Source: Ophiostoma sp. CBS 140.51
Lineage: Eukaryota > Ascomycota > Sordariomycetes > Ophiostomatales > Ophiostomataceae
Assembly (NCBI GenBank): GCA_029298735.1
Contig: JANSLP010000026.1
Location: 62,001-126,000, forward strand
Direction: 5' to 3'
DNA: 64,000 bases
Every line of letters begins with the position of its first letter. The stretch's first letter is position 1. Shown piece after piece: positions 10,651-20,220 of this stretch. Made by a program: the position numbers and the translations under genes. The notes below the pieces were generated by a model that was not told the DNA's origin, made no database searches, and saw only the letters and a list, made by a program, of their open reading frames with translations.

Positions 10651-11196
10651 TCACTTCGTCTCTTGTTTTGGTTCTCCTGATTTGGTTTTATGCCCCGCTG
10701 TAGCGACGGCAAGAATCTCATCCTCGAGCCCGGGCACGTGCACAAACTGAATTCCAGCGGCCTCGAGTGTCTGCCGGCCCATGTTCTTGGACACGAACGT
10801 GTCGGGTTCCATGACGCCGGAGTAGACAGTTACTTCACGGTGTGTTGTGGGGGATGAATCTGCGAGTCTCAACACTCTTTGAACGCACGGCAGATTGCCG
10901 CTCATGCGGAACGAGCAGGGCTCCATGGTCGTGTAGAGGGCGAGCCGGCGGGGCAGAACATTTTCGTCGAGGGATGGCAGCTCTTCTTCTGTCATGCCAT
11001 TCTCCGCAGCCAGTTTCATGAAGCAGCACTGCTCAGCATGGGTGTTACCGGGAAGCTCGAGCGTATAACCAGTCGACAGAACTTTGCTGTCCTCAGCATC
11101 GACGAGGACGGCACCGACCCGGAAATTGGAGGGTTTGGGAGGCGACTTGCGGGCCTGATCGAGGGCCTGGCGCATGTACTCGAGGTGGTGGTCCAT
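10651..11196 (-). CDS. cytidine deaminase-like / RibD-type (DRAP) deaminase family protein
   Basis: This 181-residue single-exon protein has the zinc-deaminase signature: H53-A-E55 in NTHAEQCC and P93-C94 with C104 in MEPCSFRMSGNLPC. H53, C94 and C104 would bind zinc and E55 would shuttle the proton. The 9-residue gap between the two cysteines is the RibD/DRAP type, unlike the PCxxC of nucleoside deaminases. The core sheet is visible as FRVGAVLVDA (25-34) and RRLALYTTMEP (83-93). Fungal relatives are annotated as diaminohydroxyphosphoribosylaminopyrimidine deaminases of riboflavin synthesis or as CMP-deaminase-like proteins; the substrate cannot be fixed from sequence. It shares a 370-bp divergent promoter with the J-domain gene. 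Confidence 0.85.
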   Translation of the reverse strand: MDHHLEYMRQALDQARKSPPKPSNFRVGAVLVDAEDSKVLSTGYTLELPGNTHAEQCCFMKLAAENGMTEEELPSLDENVLPRRLALYTTMEPCSFRMSGNLPCVQRVLRLADSSPTTHREVTVYSGVMEPDTFVSKNMGRQTLEAAGIQFVHVPGLEDEILAVATAGHKTKSGEPKQETK

Positions 11197-11496
11197 GGCG
11201 GCGGGTGTGCGGGTATGACGGCGAAGGCAGTTGTCAGTCGAAGTGTGAGGTGAAGTCGAACGATGTAGTTGTGGTGACGATCAGGTGAAGTCAATCAATG
11301 CTGTCAGTATCACTGTGTGGACCTCCGATAGCGGGGTAGCTGTGAGCACTGCCGTTTGCTGTTAGCGGGTTGGCAGCTGCCAGCAAGAGCAATAAGGCGC
11401 TAAAAGCTGTTTAGCTGTCGACGCGTGCACGCGCCAAACCAATTAACGCGGTTAGCTAATAAATTCAGGAACCACATATTTGACTCTTCTCTCTTC

Positions 11497-11539
<43 letters not shown>

Positions 11540-11566
11540 AACTTTACAACACCACCTACCTTCACA
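11197..11566. promoter_or_regulatory. bidirectional promoter region, deaminase (-) / J-protein (+)
   Basis: The start codons at 11196 (-) and 11567 (+) are 370 bp apart, so this segment should hold both promoters and both leaders. Its right part carries the (CAA)14 tract. No TATA consensus is obvious. Confidence 0.5.
11498..11539 (+). repeat. (CAA)14 microsatellite in the 5' leader
   Basis: Fourteen perfect CAA units end 27 nt before the ATG at 11567. The tract is in frame with that ATG, but no ATG lies upstream in the open frame, so it is probably untranslated. If a near-cognate TTG at 11480 were used it would encode 14 Gln. Confidence 0.95.
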
Positions 11567-12619
11567 ATGGACTCCGACTCCGAATCCCTATCCTCTGACA
11601 ACCACGACCTCGACGCTGGCGAACCGCCCGTCATCGACCCGTATGCCGTTTTAGGGTTGGATCGTGCAGCTTCTCCCACTACCGACCAAGTCAAGTCGGC
11701 CTACCGCAAAGCTGCTCTCCGCTGCCACCCAGACAAGGTCGCTCCCGAGCAGAGAGACCAAGCACACAAAGACTTTCAGGAAGTGGCGCTCGCCTACGCC
11801 GTGCTTTCTGACCCCGGCCGCCGTAAACGCTACGATGAGACCGGTTCCACGGCCGAGAGTGTCGTGGACAGCGATGGTTTTAGCTGGTCCGACTTTTACC
11901 GTGCCGCGTTCGCCGACGCCGTCAACCCGGACGCCATTGAGACGTTCGCAGCCAAATACAAGAAGTCGGACGAAGAAAAGGGCGACGTGCTGGCAGCGTA
12001 CACGCGCTACAAGGGCAATATGGACGGCGTGTATGAGAGTGTGATGTTGAGCAATGTGCTGGAGGACGACGAGCGGTTCCGGGGCATCATTGACGAAGCC
12101 ATCGCTGCCGGCGACGTCAAGTCGTTTTCCAAATACACAAACGAGACGGCCGCGTCCAAAAAGGCACGGGTGGCTGCGGCCAAGGACGAGAGCAACGAGG
12201 CGGAAGAGTATGCCAAGGAGCTGGGTGTGCATGACAAGCTGTTTGGCAAGGGGAGACGGGGAGTCGTTGTCGAGGATGAGGATGAGGACGAGATGGGCGA
12301 GAGTACGTCGCCGCCGCCGCCCAAGAAGGGGAAGGGAAGCAACAAAGCAGCCAAAGCAGCGAAGGGAAAGAAGAAGGTGGACGACCAGGCCGGCCTTGCA
12401 GCTCTAATTCGGGGCCGTCAACAAGAGCGTTCGGCCAATTTCCTCGACAACCTGGCGGCCAAGTACGGTGCTACTGAGCAGAAGAAGAAGAAGGGCAAAG
12501 GAAAGGGCGGCAAGAAACGGTCGGCTGTCGACGAAGACGAAGACGAGGACGAACCGTCCGAGGAAGCTTTCCAGGCTGCGGCTGCACGGCTCAAGAATGG
12601 GAAGAAGGCGAAGCGTTAA
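11567..12619 (+). CDS. J-domain co-chaperone, DNAJC9-like
   Basis: The protein has 350 residues in a single exon. After an acidic Ser/Asp-rich N-terminus, a canonical J domain spans about residues 24-92 (DPYAVLGLD, SAYRKAALRCHPDK, YAVLSDPGRRKRYDE), with the HPD motif at 54-56 that stimulates Hsp70 ATPase. Residues about 105-200 (FSWSDFYRAAF, YTRYKGNMDGVYESVMLSN, DERFRGIIDEAI) match the DNAJC9-type extension, which in animals binds histones H3-H4. The C-terminal half is Lys-rich with acidic blocks and suggests nuclear localisation. The ATG at 11567 (ACAATGG) is preferred because the upstream extension lacks an ATG. Histone chaperoning is inferred from the family only. Confidence 0.9.
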   Translation: MDSDSESLSSDNHDLDAGEPPVIDPYAVLGLDRAASPTTDQVKSAYRKAALRCHPDKVAPEQRDQAHKDFQEVALAYAVLSDPGRRKRYDETGSTAESVVDSDGFSWSDFYRAAFADAVNPDAIETFAAKYKKSDEEKGDVLAAYTRYKGNMDGVYESVMLSNVLEDDERFRGIIDEAIAAGDVKSFSKYTNETAASKKARVAAAKDESNEAEEYAKELGVHDKLFGKGRRGVVVEDEDEDEMGESTSPPPPKKGKGSNKAAKAAKGKKKVDDQAGLAALIRGRQQERSANFLDNLAAKYGATEQKKKKGKGKGGKKRSAVDEDEDEDEPSEEAFQAAAARLKNGKKAKR

Positions 12620-12733
12620 TTTCTCTGAGGGGTGATTTGACATATTCACATGATTTGGTCATTTGGCGTACGGGCGTTCGGCTTCGGCACATGGACTAGC
12701 GATAGCGATCTGGGATGCAAATTCTACAGCTGC

Positions 12734-12739
12734 AATAAA
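12734..12739 (+). terminator. AATAAA poly(A) signal candidate of the J-protein gene
   Basis: A perfect AATAAA lies 115 nt after the stop codon of the J-domain gene. Confidence 0.4.
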
Positions 12740-12820
12740 TGAATTGGTTCTTTTATTATCTGTTTACAAACGCATCTCGTAGAGCATGGACTTGTGAACG
12801 GAGGCGGAAGTAAACATTTG

Positions 12821-12840
12821 GTGGTGTTAGGTGGTGTTAG
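12821..12840 (+). repeat. tandem 10-bp duplication (GTGGTGTTAG x2)
   Basis: Two perfect adjacent copies occur about 190 bp before the stn1-like start codon. Function unknown. Confidence 0.9.
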
Positions 12841-13030
12841 CGCTGGTGATACTTACAGCGGGGTTTAGGCTAGCGGCGAGGCTGCCTACAGTGGTCGCAT
12901 TTCTTCGCGTGACGTCGATTTCGTCGCGTCAGACTTCACATCTTCACGTCTCCAACGTCACTTGGCGACAGTCACCCCCAACACCCAACCTCCTCGTCTC
13001 TACCACAACTTCCACCGAACTTATCATGCC

Positions 13031-13962
13031 ATGACCGACGCAGCGTCGGCAGACGCGGCCAACAATGGAGGGCCAGCGGGAACGGCGGTCGCGCACGTCA
13101 CAGCGACAACGTCTACGGCAACAGCAGCACCGACACCCCCGATGAAGCTCTACGCACAGTACTGCTTCCACCTCTCGCCCACCCTCAACGCATGGTGTCC
13201 CATGCGCGTCGCCGACATCGTCCATCTCGACCAATACGTCGAGTTTGAGGGTGCGCACCCACCGCACCCACCCTGCTCTATGACAATAAACGCTCTCGCT
13301 CTCGCTCTCGCTAACCGGTAACTGCAGGACAAAACGTCTTCTTCCATATGAACCACCCCATCAAGTGGGTGCGCATCGCCGGCGTCGTCGTCGCCTGCAA
13401 CGAGTATCACGCCCGGAAAGTGTATACGGTCGATGACGGGAGTGGCGAGACGATTGAGTGTGTCTATGATCCGCCGAGGCCGTCGAGGCAGCAGCAGCAA
13501 CCACCACCACCCACAATGCCCACCATCATGTCCGGCAGCATCATCTCTGTCAAAGGCGAACTCAAGACGTACCGCGGTGACCTGCAGGCGCACATTATCA
13601 AGATGACTGTGCTTCGATCGACCGAGCAGGAAGTGCAGTTCTGGGCCAAAACGGCGGCGTTTGCACGGGAAACACTCTACAAGCCGTGGGTGGTGGATAG
13701 GAAAATTGTCAGACAGTGCCGGCAGGCGGCCGAGGCTGTACAAAGAGCCAAGGACGAGGAAGAGGTCCGAAGAGAGATGCAGCAGGAAAAGGAGGAGAGA
13801 GAGCGAAAAGAAAAAGAAGAACAAGAGAGGGCAGACCGGCTGAAGCACAGAGAGCAAACGATGGATGACCTATGGGAGGAAGAGATGTATGAAAAAGACA
13901 TTGACTGGAGCAAGATTGGGCCCTTTTCTGTTCACGACGGAATGGACATCCAGGAACAATGA
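13031..13962 (+). CDS. stn1: Stn1-like CST-complex telomere-capping protein (2 exons)
   Basis: Exons are 13031-13250 and 13328-13962, giving 284 residues. The 77-nt intron has donor GTGCGC, a CTAAC branch at 13311-13315 and acceptor CAG; the joint is phase 1 and yields FEGQNVFFHMNHPIKWVRI. An Ala/Thr-rich N-terminus (1-36) is followed by an OB-fold typical of Stn1: the NHPIKWVRIAGVVVA strand, a basic YHARKVYTVDDGSGETIEC strand pair and a later SVKGELKTYRGDLQAHI strand pair. Stn1 works with Ten1 at telomeric 3' overhangs and with DNA polymerase alpha. Residues about 211-250 are a charged Lys/Glu/Arg coiled coil. The protein is short and lacks the C-terminal winged-helix part of yeast Stn1, as in fission yeast-like forms. 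A two-codon uORF overlaps the start. Confidence 0.85.
13291..13312 (+). repeat. CTCGCT hexamer repeat inside the stn1 intron
   Basis: About 3.5 copies of a CGCTCT unit run directly into the CTAAC branch site of the intron, so length changes would alter the region next to the branch point. Confidence 0.85.
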
Positions 13963-14439
13963 GGCTTCAGAGAACTGCCTCTGAAGTGCTAGATAGAGAT
14001 CAGACTGATAACATCAGTTTGTGGATAGAAGCAAAAGGCAACCTTCTTGGATACAAACTAGGAGGTTCCGTATATAGATATTTCAGGGCAGCCTAGCACC
14101 AATGACAAGATCAACATCAAGCGACAATTATTTTCCTGTGTATTGTTTGTTTTCATTTTATGTAGATGGTTTCTTCCTCAAAATGAACACCCACACCCAA
14201 ATATGCGAAAATAGCGTAAGGCGTGGCATTCCTTGGCGACCCCGCCTATCTGCACATACTCGTAGTGGCGGCCGCGTCAACAGCTCACTCGTTCCCTGCC
14301 AAATGACATCACATCAGCCAGATATCAACCTCACTTTGCATCTCACTCTCTATTCACGCTCTTTCTCAATTGCACTCGTCAAGGCGTTGAAATTCCTGAT
14401 ACATCACACCCGCCCTCTGACTACTCTCTACACACCGCC
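13963..14439. other. intergenic region upstream of the GH81 gene
   Basis: This 477-bp spacer lies between tandem plus-strand genes. The last ~100 nt are CT/CA-rich, like a leader. No gene-like frame or clear regulatory motif is seen. Confidence 0.55.
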
Positions 14440-16760
14440 ATGGACTTGTTTCCACCTGTCGGCGCCGCGTCGTCGGCGTCGGGCTTGCCGGCCGCGATCC
14501 CGTCTCGCCCGGACCACCCGCTGAAACCCGTCGGCACCGCCCCCGAAGTCGCTCATCGGCCCACGGGCCCCCTGCAGACAAACAAGTTTTACACCAACTT
14601 CTTGCTGCACAACCAGGACCTGCCAACCTATCTCTTGCCCTACTCGGTGCACTGGACCAACGGCCGCGGACCGACCAACTGCTGGGGCCTGACGGTGTCG
14701 TATGCCACGCCCGACCAGCGCGTGTTTGGCCCAGACACGGGGCCGTGCAACCACCCGAGCAAACCAAGCTCGTATTTTTACAGCCCGCCCATCCTGCCCA
14801 ATATGGTCTTGGACGCGGCCGAGCTGAACCACACGACGGTGTTGACTCTCGATGATGCAACGGACATGTTTTGCTTGATTGGGTTGCGGCCAGGCAGTCC
14901 ACAGGCACCGCCGGCTATACAGTTTCCCATGGTGCAAGGCCAGGGATTCTTCACGGCACTCTACCACGGCGCCCGGCCGATCCTGCGGACAGGCATGGCC
15001 ATTACGGCCGTGTGGGACCCGTACAACGGCCAGGGCCGTGACGGTGGCCCATTGAAGCCTGGTGTGCAGCGCTGGGTCCTGCAGATGAACGACGGGTCGA
15101 CATGGCTCGTGTACGCACGGTCTCGACCGGGTGCACCCCCACTGGCGTTCCGGCAGACAGCGGACGGCGCACTCGAGGGCAAGGCCGGGTTCTATGGGTC
15201 AGTCCAGGTAGCACGGGTGCTCAACCCGGAGCAAGGCTGGGCCGCCTACGATCAGGCTGCGGGCGTATTTGCCGTCGGCGTGCACTTGTCGGGCCATACC
15301 GAGAATGATGGGGTAGTCGGCAAGTACTCCTTTGGATTCAACAAGGTTGACGTGACGGGCGACCCGGCCTTTTTGGCGCAGTCTCCGCTCCTAATGTTTG
15401 CGCTGCCGCACCATCTGGCATCCTTTGACGATCGCACACGGGCAGCGGTTCAGCAACAACTATTCATGGAGACACCCGTCAAGGGCACCGCGCGGGCGGT
15501 GTTGGCAGACACATGGATGATGGTCGAGCCGGCGCTGCCAGTCAATATGGGCTTTCTGCCGTGGGATGGACAGACCCGCAGAACGGCCAGCACGCTTTCA
15601 GACGGCGTCCGCCAGATGATTACACAAGTCGCCCGTCAGGAGCTGGGGCAAGACATGAATGCCCAGTGTGACTTGGAGTCGGCCTACTTTGCCGGCAAAG
15701 CGCTGGCCAAGTTTGCCCTGATCGTGCTCTGCACATCCGACCTGCTGGGCGACAAACAAGCCGCCGCCGATGGACTGGCCCGACTGAAGGCGCAGTTTGC
15801 CCGCTTCGTCGAGAACCGCCAGAAGCATCCGCTGACCTACGAAGGCACCTGGGGCGGTATCGTCTCCACGGCGGCCTACACCACGGGCGACGCCATGGCC
15901 GATTTCGGCAACTCGTACTACAACGACCACCATTTCCACTATGGGTACTTTGTCTTTGCTGGTGCCGTGCTTGGACACCTCGACCCGTCCTGGATGCAGA
16001 ACCGCGCCAACGCCGAGTATGTCGACCTGCTGGTCCGGGACTATGCCAACCCTAGCCGCCAGGACCGGCAGTTCCCCGTCTTTCGGAGCTTTGACTGGTA
16101 CCATGGCCACAGCTGGGCCTCGGGTGTTTTCCCATCGATGGACGGCAAGAACCAAGAATCCAGCTCGGAGGATGCCATGGCCATCTATGCCTACAAGATG
16201 TGGGGTGCCGTAAAAGGCGACGCCGCCATGGAGCAGCGCGGCAACCTGATGCTGTCGGTGCTCGCGCGATCTCTGCAGACATACTATTACTACAGTAACG
16301 GGCAGAAAGAAATGCCCGCCCAGTTTGTCGGCAACCAGGTCGGCGGCATCATGTTTGAAAACAAGATTGACCACACGACCTTCTTTGGCGGCGACCCAGA
16401 ATTGATTCATGGCATCCACATGCTGCCCCTCTTACCGTGCTCCCCCTTATGTCGACCGGCCCCGTATGTCATGCAGGAATGGAACGACACTTTCTCCCAG
16501 AAACGCGCCGACAAAGCCCAGGGCGGCTGGCGCGGCGTGCTGTACGGCAACCTGGCCACGGCGAGCCCGCATGCCGCTTTAGACTGGTTCAGCCAGCCCG
16601 GGTTCAAGGACGACATGCTCGACCAGGGCGCCAGCCGGACATGGTATCTGTGCTATGCAACGGGTGAGTCACCACGAGCGCATTCTTCTATTTTAATCTC
16701 CTTTATGAGCTTTTGCTAACACAAACAGTTCTGATTGAAAACCTCCTTGATGATGATTGA
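14440..16760 (+). CDS. GH81 endo-1,3-beta-glucanase, intracellular Eng2/Acf2 type (2 exons)
   Basis: Exons are 14440-16663 and 16729-16760 (751 residues). The 65-nt intron has donor GTGAGT, a CTAAC branch and acceptor CAG; splicing replaces a 19-residue read-through tail with VLIENLLDDD. GH81 hallmarks are N495-D496 in YYNDHHFHYGY and E573/E577 in DGKNQESSSEDAMAIYAYKMWG; D496 is the probable acid and E573/E577 the base candidates, with the usual 4-residue spacing. The family hydrolyses beta-1,3-glucan by inversion. There is no signal peptide: the N-terminus is MDLFPPVG followed by the conserved TNKFYTNF stretch. This suggests a cytoplasmic form like yeast Eng2/Acf2 (linked to ascospore release or actin patches) rather than secreted Eng1. 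Function in glucan turnover is inferred. Confidence 0.92.
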
Positions 16761-16874
16761 AGACATTAACGAAAAGACGAAAAGAGACGATGTGAAATAT
16801 ATAAGGAGTGGTGACGATATACGACGATAGAGAGTTACGACATAGAATATGATTGAAAGCGAATGAAAGTTGCA

Positions 16875-16880
16875 AATAAA
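16875..16880 (+). terminator. AATAAA poly(A) signal candidate of the GH81 gene
   Basis: A perfect AATAAA lies 115 nt after the spliced stop codon. Confidence 0.4.
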
Positions 16881-17427
16881 CAATACAGTCTGATATTTGT
16901 GTGACAAAGTTGATGTTAATTATTACTGAGAGTAGTCGTCAAGCTCAAGTGGGTCATTATGACGCCAATTGTCCACTCAAAACCTCGACCATTGAATAAA
17001 TTCCACACTCTCAACCACAGCTTCGGCTCCGGGCTGGGCAGATGTTTCAAGACGTCTTGTTTCGACAATTCGAGAGCCTTCTTAACTTTTCAAAACTTGA
17101 CTCTACTCTACTCAGCACACAGTATGTCCTGCTTCATGGCCTTGATGAGCCATATATCAATTGATTACCTAACGAGTTGAGCATGCACACGCGTCGTCCC
17201 TCTCATTCGTGTTGCAATTAATACAACCGTCAAAAGAATGCCCAGACATCTAGAACATGCCCAGACCAGACCAGACGATGCCAGCTTTGCAGAAGCTTTC
17301 GTCTGCAGCACACTTGCAGACTTGCTCGACTTGTTTCAATCGTTGTTGGCGGGTTTTTCTGTTCATCTGTGCTTGTAATGGCTTGGCACCAGCGATGCAT
17401 CGGGCCTTTGACACGCCAGCGCCAAAT

Positions 17428-17457
17428 CAGCTCCAACCAGCTCCAACCAGCTCCAAT
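17428..17457 (+). repeat. 10-bp tandem repeat (CAGCTCCAAC x3, last copy degenerate)
   Basis: Three adjacent copies are present, the third with a T change. It lies in the pyrimidine-rich tract upstream of the exchanger gene. Confidence 0.85.
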
Positions 17458-20220
17458 CAATGTTCGTCCCTTTGTAGACTTTGTCAGGTTCTCCCTTTTC
17501 CCTCACCGGCTTTTGCTTCACAGCCACCCTTGGCACGCGACTCCGCACGATCGTTCTTTCTGTCGTTTTTCTTTTTATGGTCTCGTCGCTGTCGTTCATT
17601 CAATTGTCGTCGTCCCAGTTGGCAGGAACTTGCGTAGCTCCTTCCCAGCCAGGACCAAGCTCTTTGCAGCAAACCCAGCTCCTTCCCAGCCAGTCCCAGC
17701 ACACCCAGCTCCCAGCACTCCGCACGACGTAATAGCGCGCTTTTGCGCTCCTGCGCTCCACGTCTTTTCGTCCCTTTCGGTACCTCTTTCCCCACTGCAT
17801 CTCGTTACTGGTCTTGGAAAAGCTTGGGAGGACCCGCTTGCCATCGGCTGCCTCTTTTTCGCCCCACAACTTTTTCAGACTTTGGGTGTGTCTGAGAGTT
17901 TCTGAAGGTGTCTGATGGTGTCTTGCGCGTGTTGTCGTCTCGTTCGCTCCTGCCAAGCCCGTTCGTGTCTCAATGTCCAAGCTTCTTTCAGCGAGCTTCT
18001 TTTCGACCTTTCTGCCCCCTCTCTATCGACCTCTCTTCATCTCCCTTTCTCTTCCTAACAACACCAATCTCACAACAGACCCATCCGGCCTTTCTCGGCA
18101 AAAGCTTCTTTTCTTCACGCTCGTCGTCCGAAATTTATCACTGCTTTAGGTTGTTCTCTCTTTCCCCCTACGCCACTACGACCGTAATCCCAACGGAAAC
18201 AACACTTTCCATCACAAACTATCGACAGCTTCATTGCGCTCTTTTTTCCTATTCTTCTCTGAGACTCTTTTCAGCTTTATCTCTGGCAAATCAATATTGT
18301 GGTCACCCCGCCCAACAAACTGCATCCTACGACAGACATACAGCTGCAGCTGCATCTCGTCCTCCGATCACCGCTTTCCAATTGATATCTGGTAGGTCCA
18401 ACTCTTTCTGTCTTTCTGTCGTGCCAATCCCCATTGCCCATTTCCATCGCCCAGCATTGTCTCCAGTTGATTGCGCGGCCGGCGTCGGGCGTCGGTACCA
18501 AGTCGTACAAAATGGACAATGTCGATGCACAGTCGCTTCGCCGTGATCCCCGCGTCGCATCGTTATCATATCTCTATCTCTATGGAGTATCACTCCCACT
18601 TTGATTCCGTCGCCTTTCTTTCTGGCGTTTTATTGCCCTGGTTGCCAAGACCTGCCGCCCAATAAACCCAAGAGCAGTGCCTCGCTCGGCGCCTGTCGTG
18701 TCGCCCCAGCCTTGCCTCACCTTTGTTTCCTTCACTGTACTCTTGTGCACTTTGATTCCACTGATTCCACACTTTGTCCACCCATCTCGACGAAACATCG
18801 TGGGACGTCGTCCATTCCCCTGTTGTATCCACCTCCGTGCTGCCCCCGTCCGTCTCTCTCAGTCTCTTCCCGTCTTCCTGTTCCTGCTCCTGTCCCTGCC
18901 CGATGCGACCCTTGGTGATCAACCGTTGAACTTGCTCGCTGTTTTGCACATTTGACGTCTCAAATCTCACAACCGCGATATTCAACACACCCATACCATC
19001 CCAGTATGGCCCCGTCTTTTGTTCTATCTGTTTTCTATAATCCATTCCCATACTAGCCTCCCGTCACCGCTTCACTTCATGCTTCCACCTGAACCCTGAA
19101 CCTGCGGCAGCCCCCGTCCCTTTGCCTTTTTCGTCCATCTGTCTCCCACTGGCCCCACGGGCATCGTGAATAACATATCCTCTTTCGGGGTAGCTGATCG
19201 GGGGTCTTCTTTTTACTGACGGCCACTACGAACATCTAGCTGTACAAAGCCCAGTCCAATATTGGCCTTGTGGTCATTCTGGTCATTCTTGCATATCCAT
19301 ATTGTCTGTAGCTGCACCGCAAAAAGGCAAAAGAAAATTCTGTGCTCGCTCGATTCCACTTTTCTTCATCTCCAATATTTTCAATATTCCAGGTTCCTTT
19401 TGGAATAGAGACGACAGAAAAGGGAAATAGAGAATTCACGACACTACACCACACAAAATCAAATCATCGCCAAATCGCCGCCCGTCGCCCGTCTCCTGCG
19501 CCTCTCCGATTTAGCCGGCCCGCCCTATTGAGTGCTGAGTATTCTTTTCTGCCCGTTTGACATTTGTTCACTCGTGCACTTTGTCCTTTTTCCAGTTGCT
19601 CTCCAGTTGGGTCTCGCCCTTTGTCTATCCCAACCAAGCAACAATGTGTAAGTTCCCGGTTACTACACTCCCCAACCCACACTCCCAGTCTCCCAAGACC
19701 GCCCAAGCACACCCCTAGTAGCGCCAACGTCCCTTTCAAACTTTCTTTGGCGCTCTCCTCTCACTGGCGCTCTCACTTTTTGAGTTCTTGCACTTGTCAC
19801 TTGTATCACGCTATATCACACTACACACCCCAAGCTTTTTTTTTCTTCTTTTTTTTTTGCCCTTCTGCTCGCTCCCGTTTTTTTATAAGGAAAGCATCGG
19901 CACCTCATTCCTTCTTTTCTTCAAATCTCGAGCTCGTGAGCTTTTATACTTCTTCTTGTGGCTTGAACCCTTGATTATTTTCTCTCCAGCCTTTCATAAT
20001 CTTTTATCTCTCTCTCTCTCTCCCGATCTCACCTAGACATGGGCTGAGACATCTTCCTCCCTCTACGTTGTACTTTACATTTTTGGCCAATACTAGGAGG
20101 CGAGCTCTTATATCAGCCACATCCCATCCCATCACAATATTTTTTTTTCTCGCTTTCACACTTTCACACATTTGATACTCAATCCTCCAACTCCCACACA
20201 CCCTCCCATACACGCCCATC

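Larger units (their letters stand above)
12620..13030. other. intergenic region between J-protein and stn1-like gene
   Basis: This 411-bp spacer lies between tandem plus-strand genes. It holds the 3' UTR of the first, with AATAAA at 12734-12739, and the promoter and leader of the second, with a tandem 10-bp duplication at 12821-12840. Confidence 0.6.
16761..20220. other. 3.5 kb pyrimidine-rich intergenic/leader tract before the Ca2+/H+ exchanger gene
   Basis: From about 17200 the plus strand is strongly C/T-rich with no recognisable protein. It may be a long promoter and 5' leader of the exchanger gene. It contains a 10-bp tandem repeat (17428-17457), a repeated AGCTCCTTCCCAGCCA element near 17637 and 17688, a (TC)n tract near 20008 and two upstream ATGs with possible 5'-UTR splice sites. 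Confidence 0.5.

Noticed and set aside
17908..18546. 212-codon plus-strand ORF in the pyrimidine-rich tract
   Set aside because: Ser/Phe/Pro/Leu composition is what any C/T-rich strand encodes; no motif.
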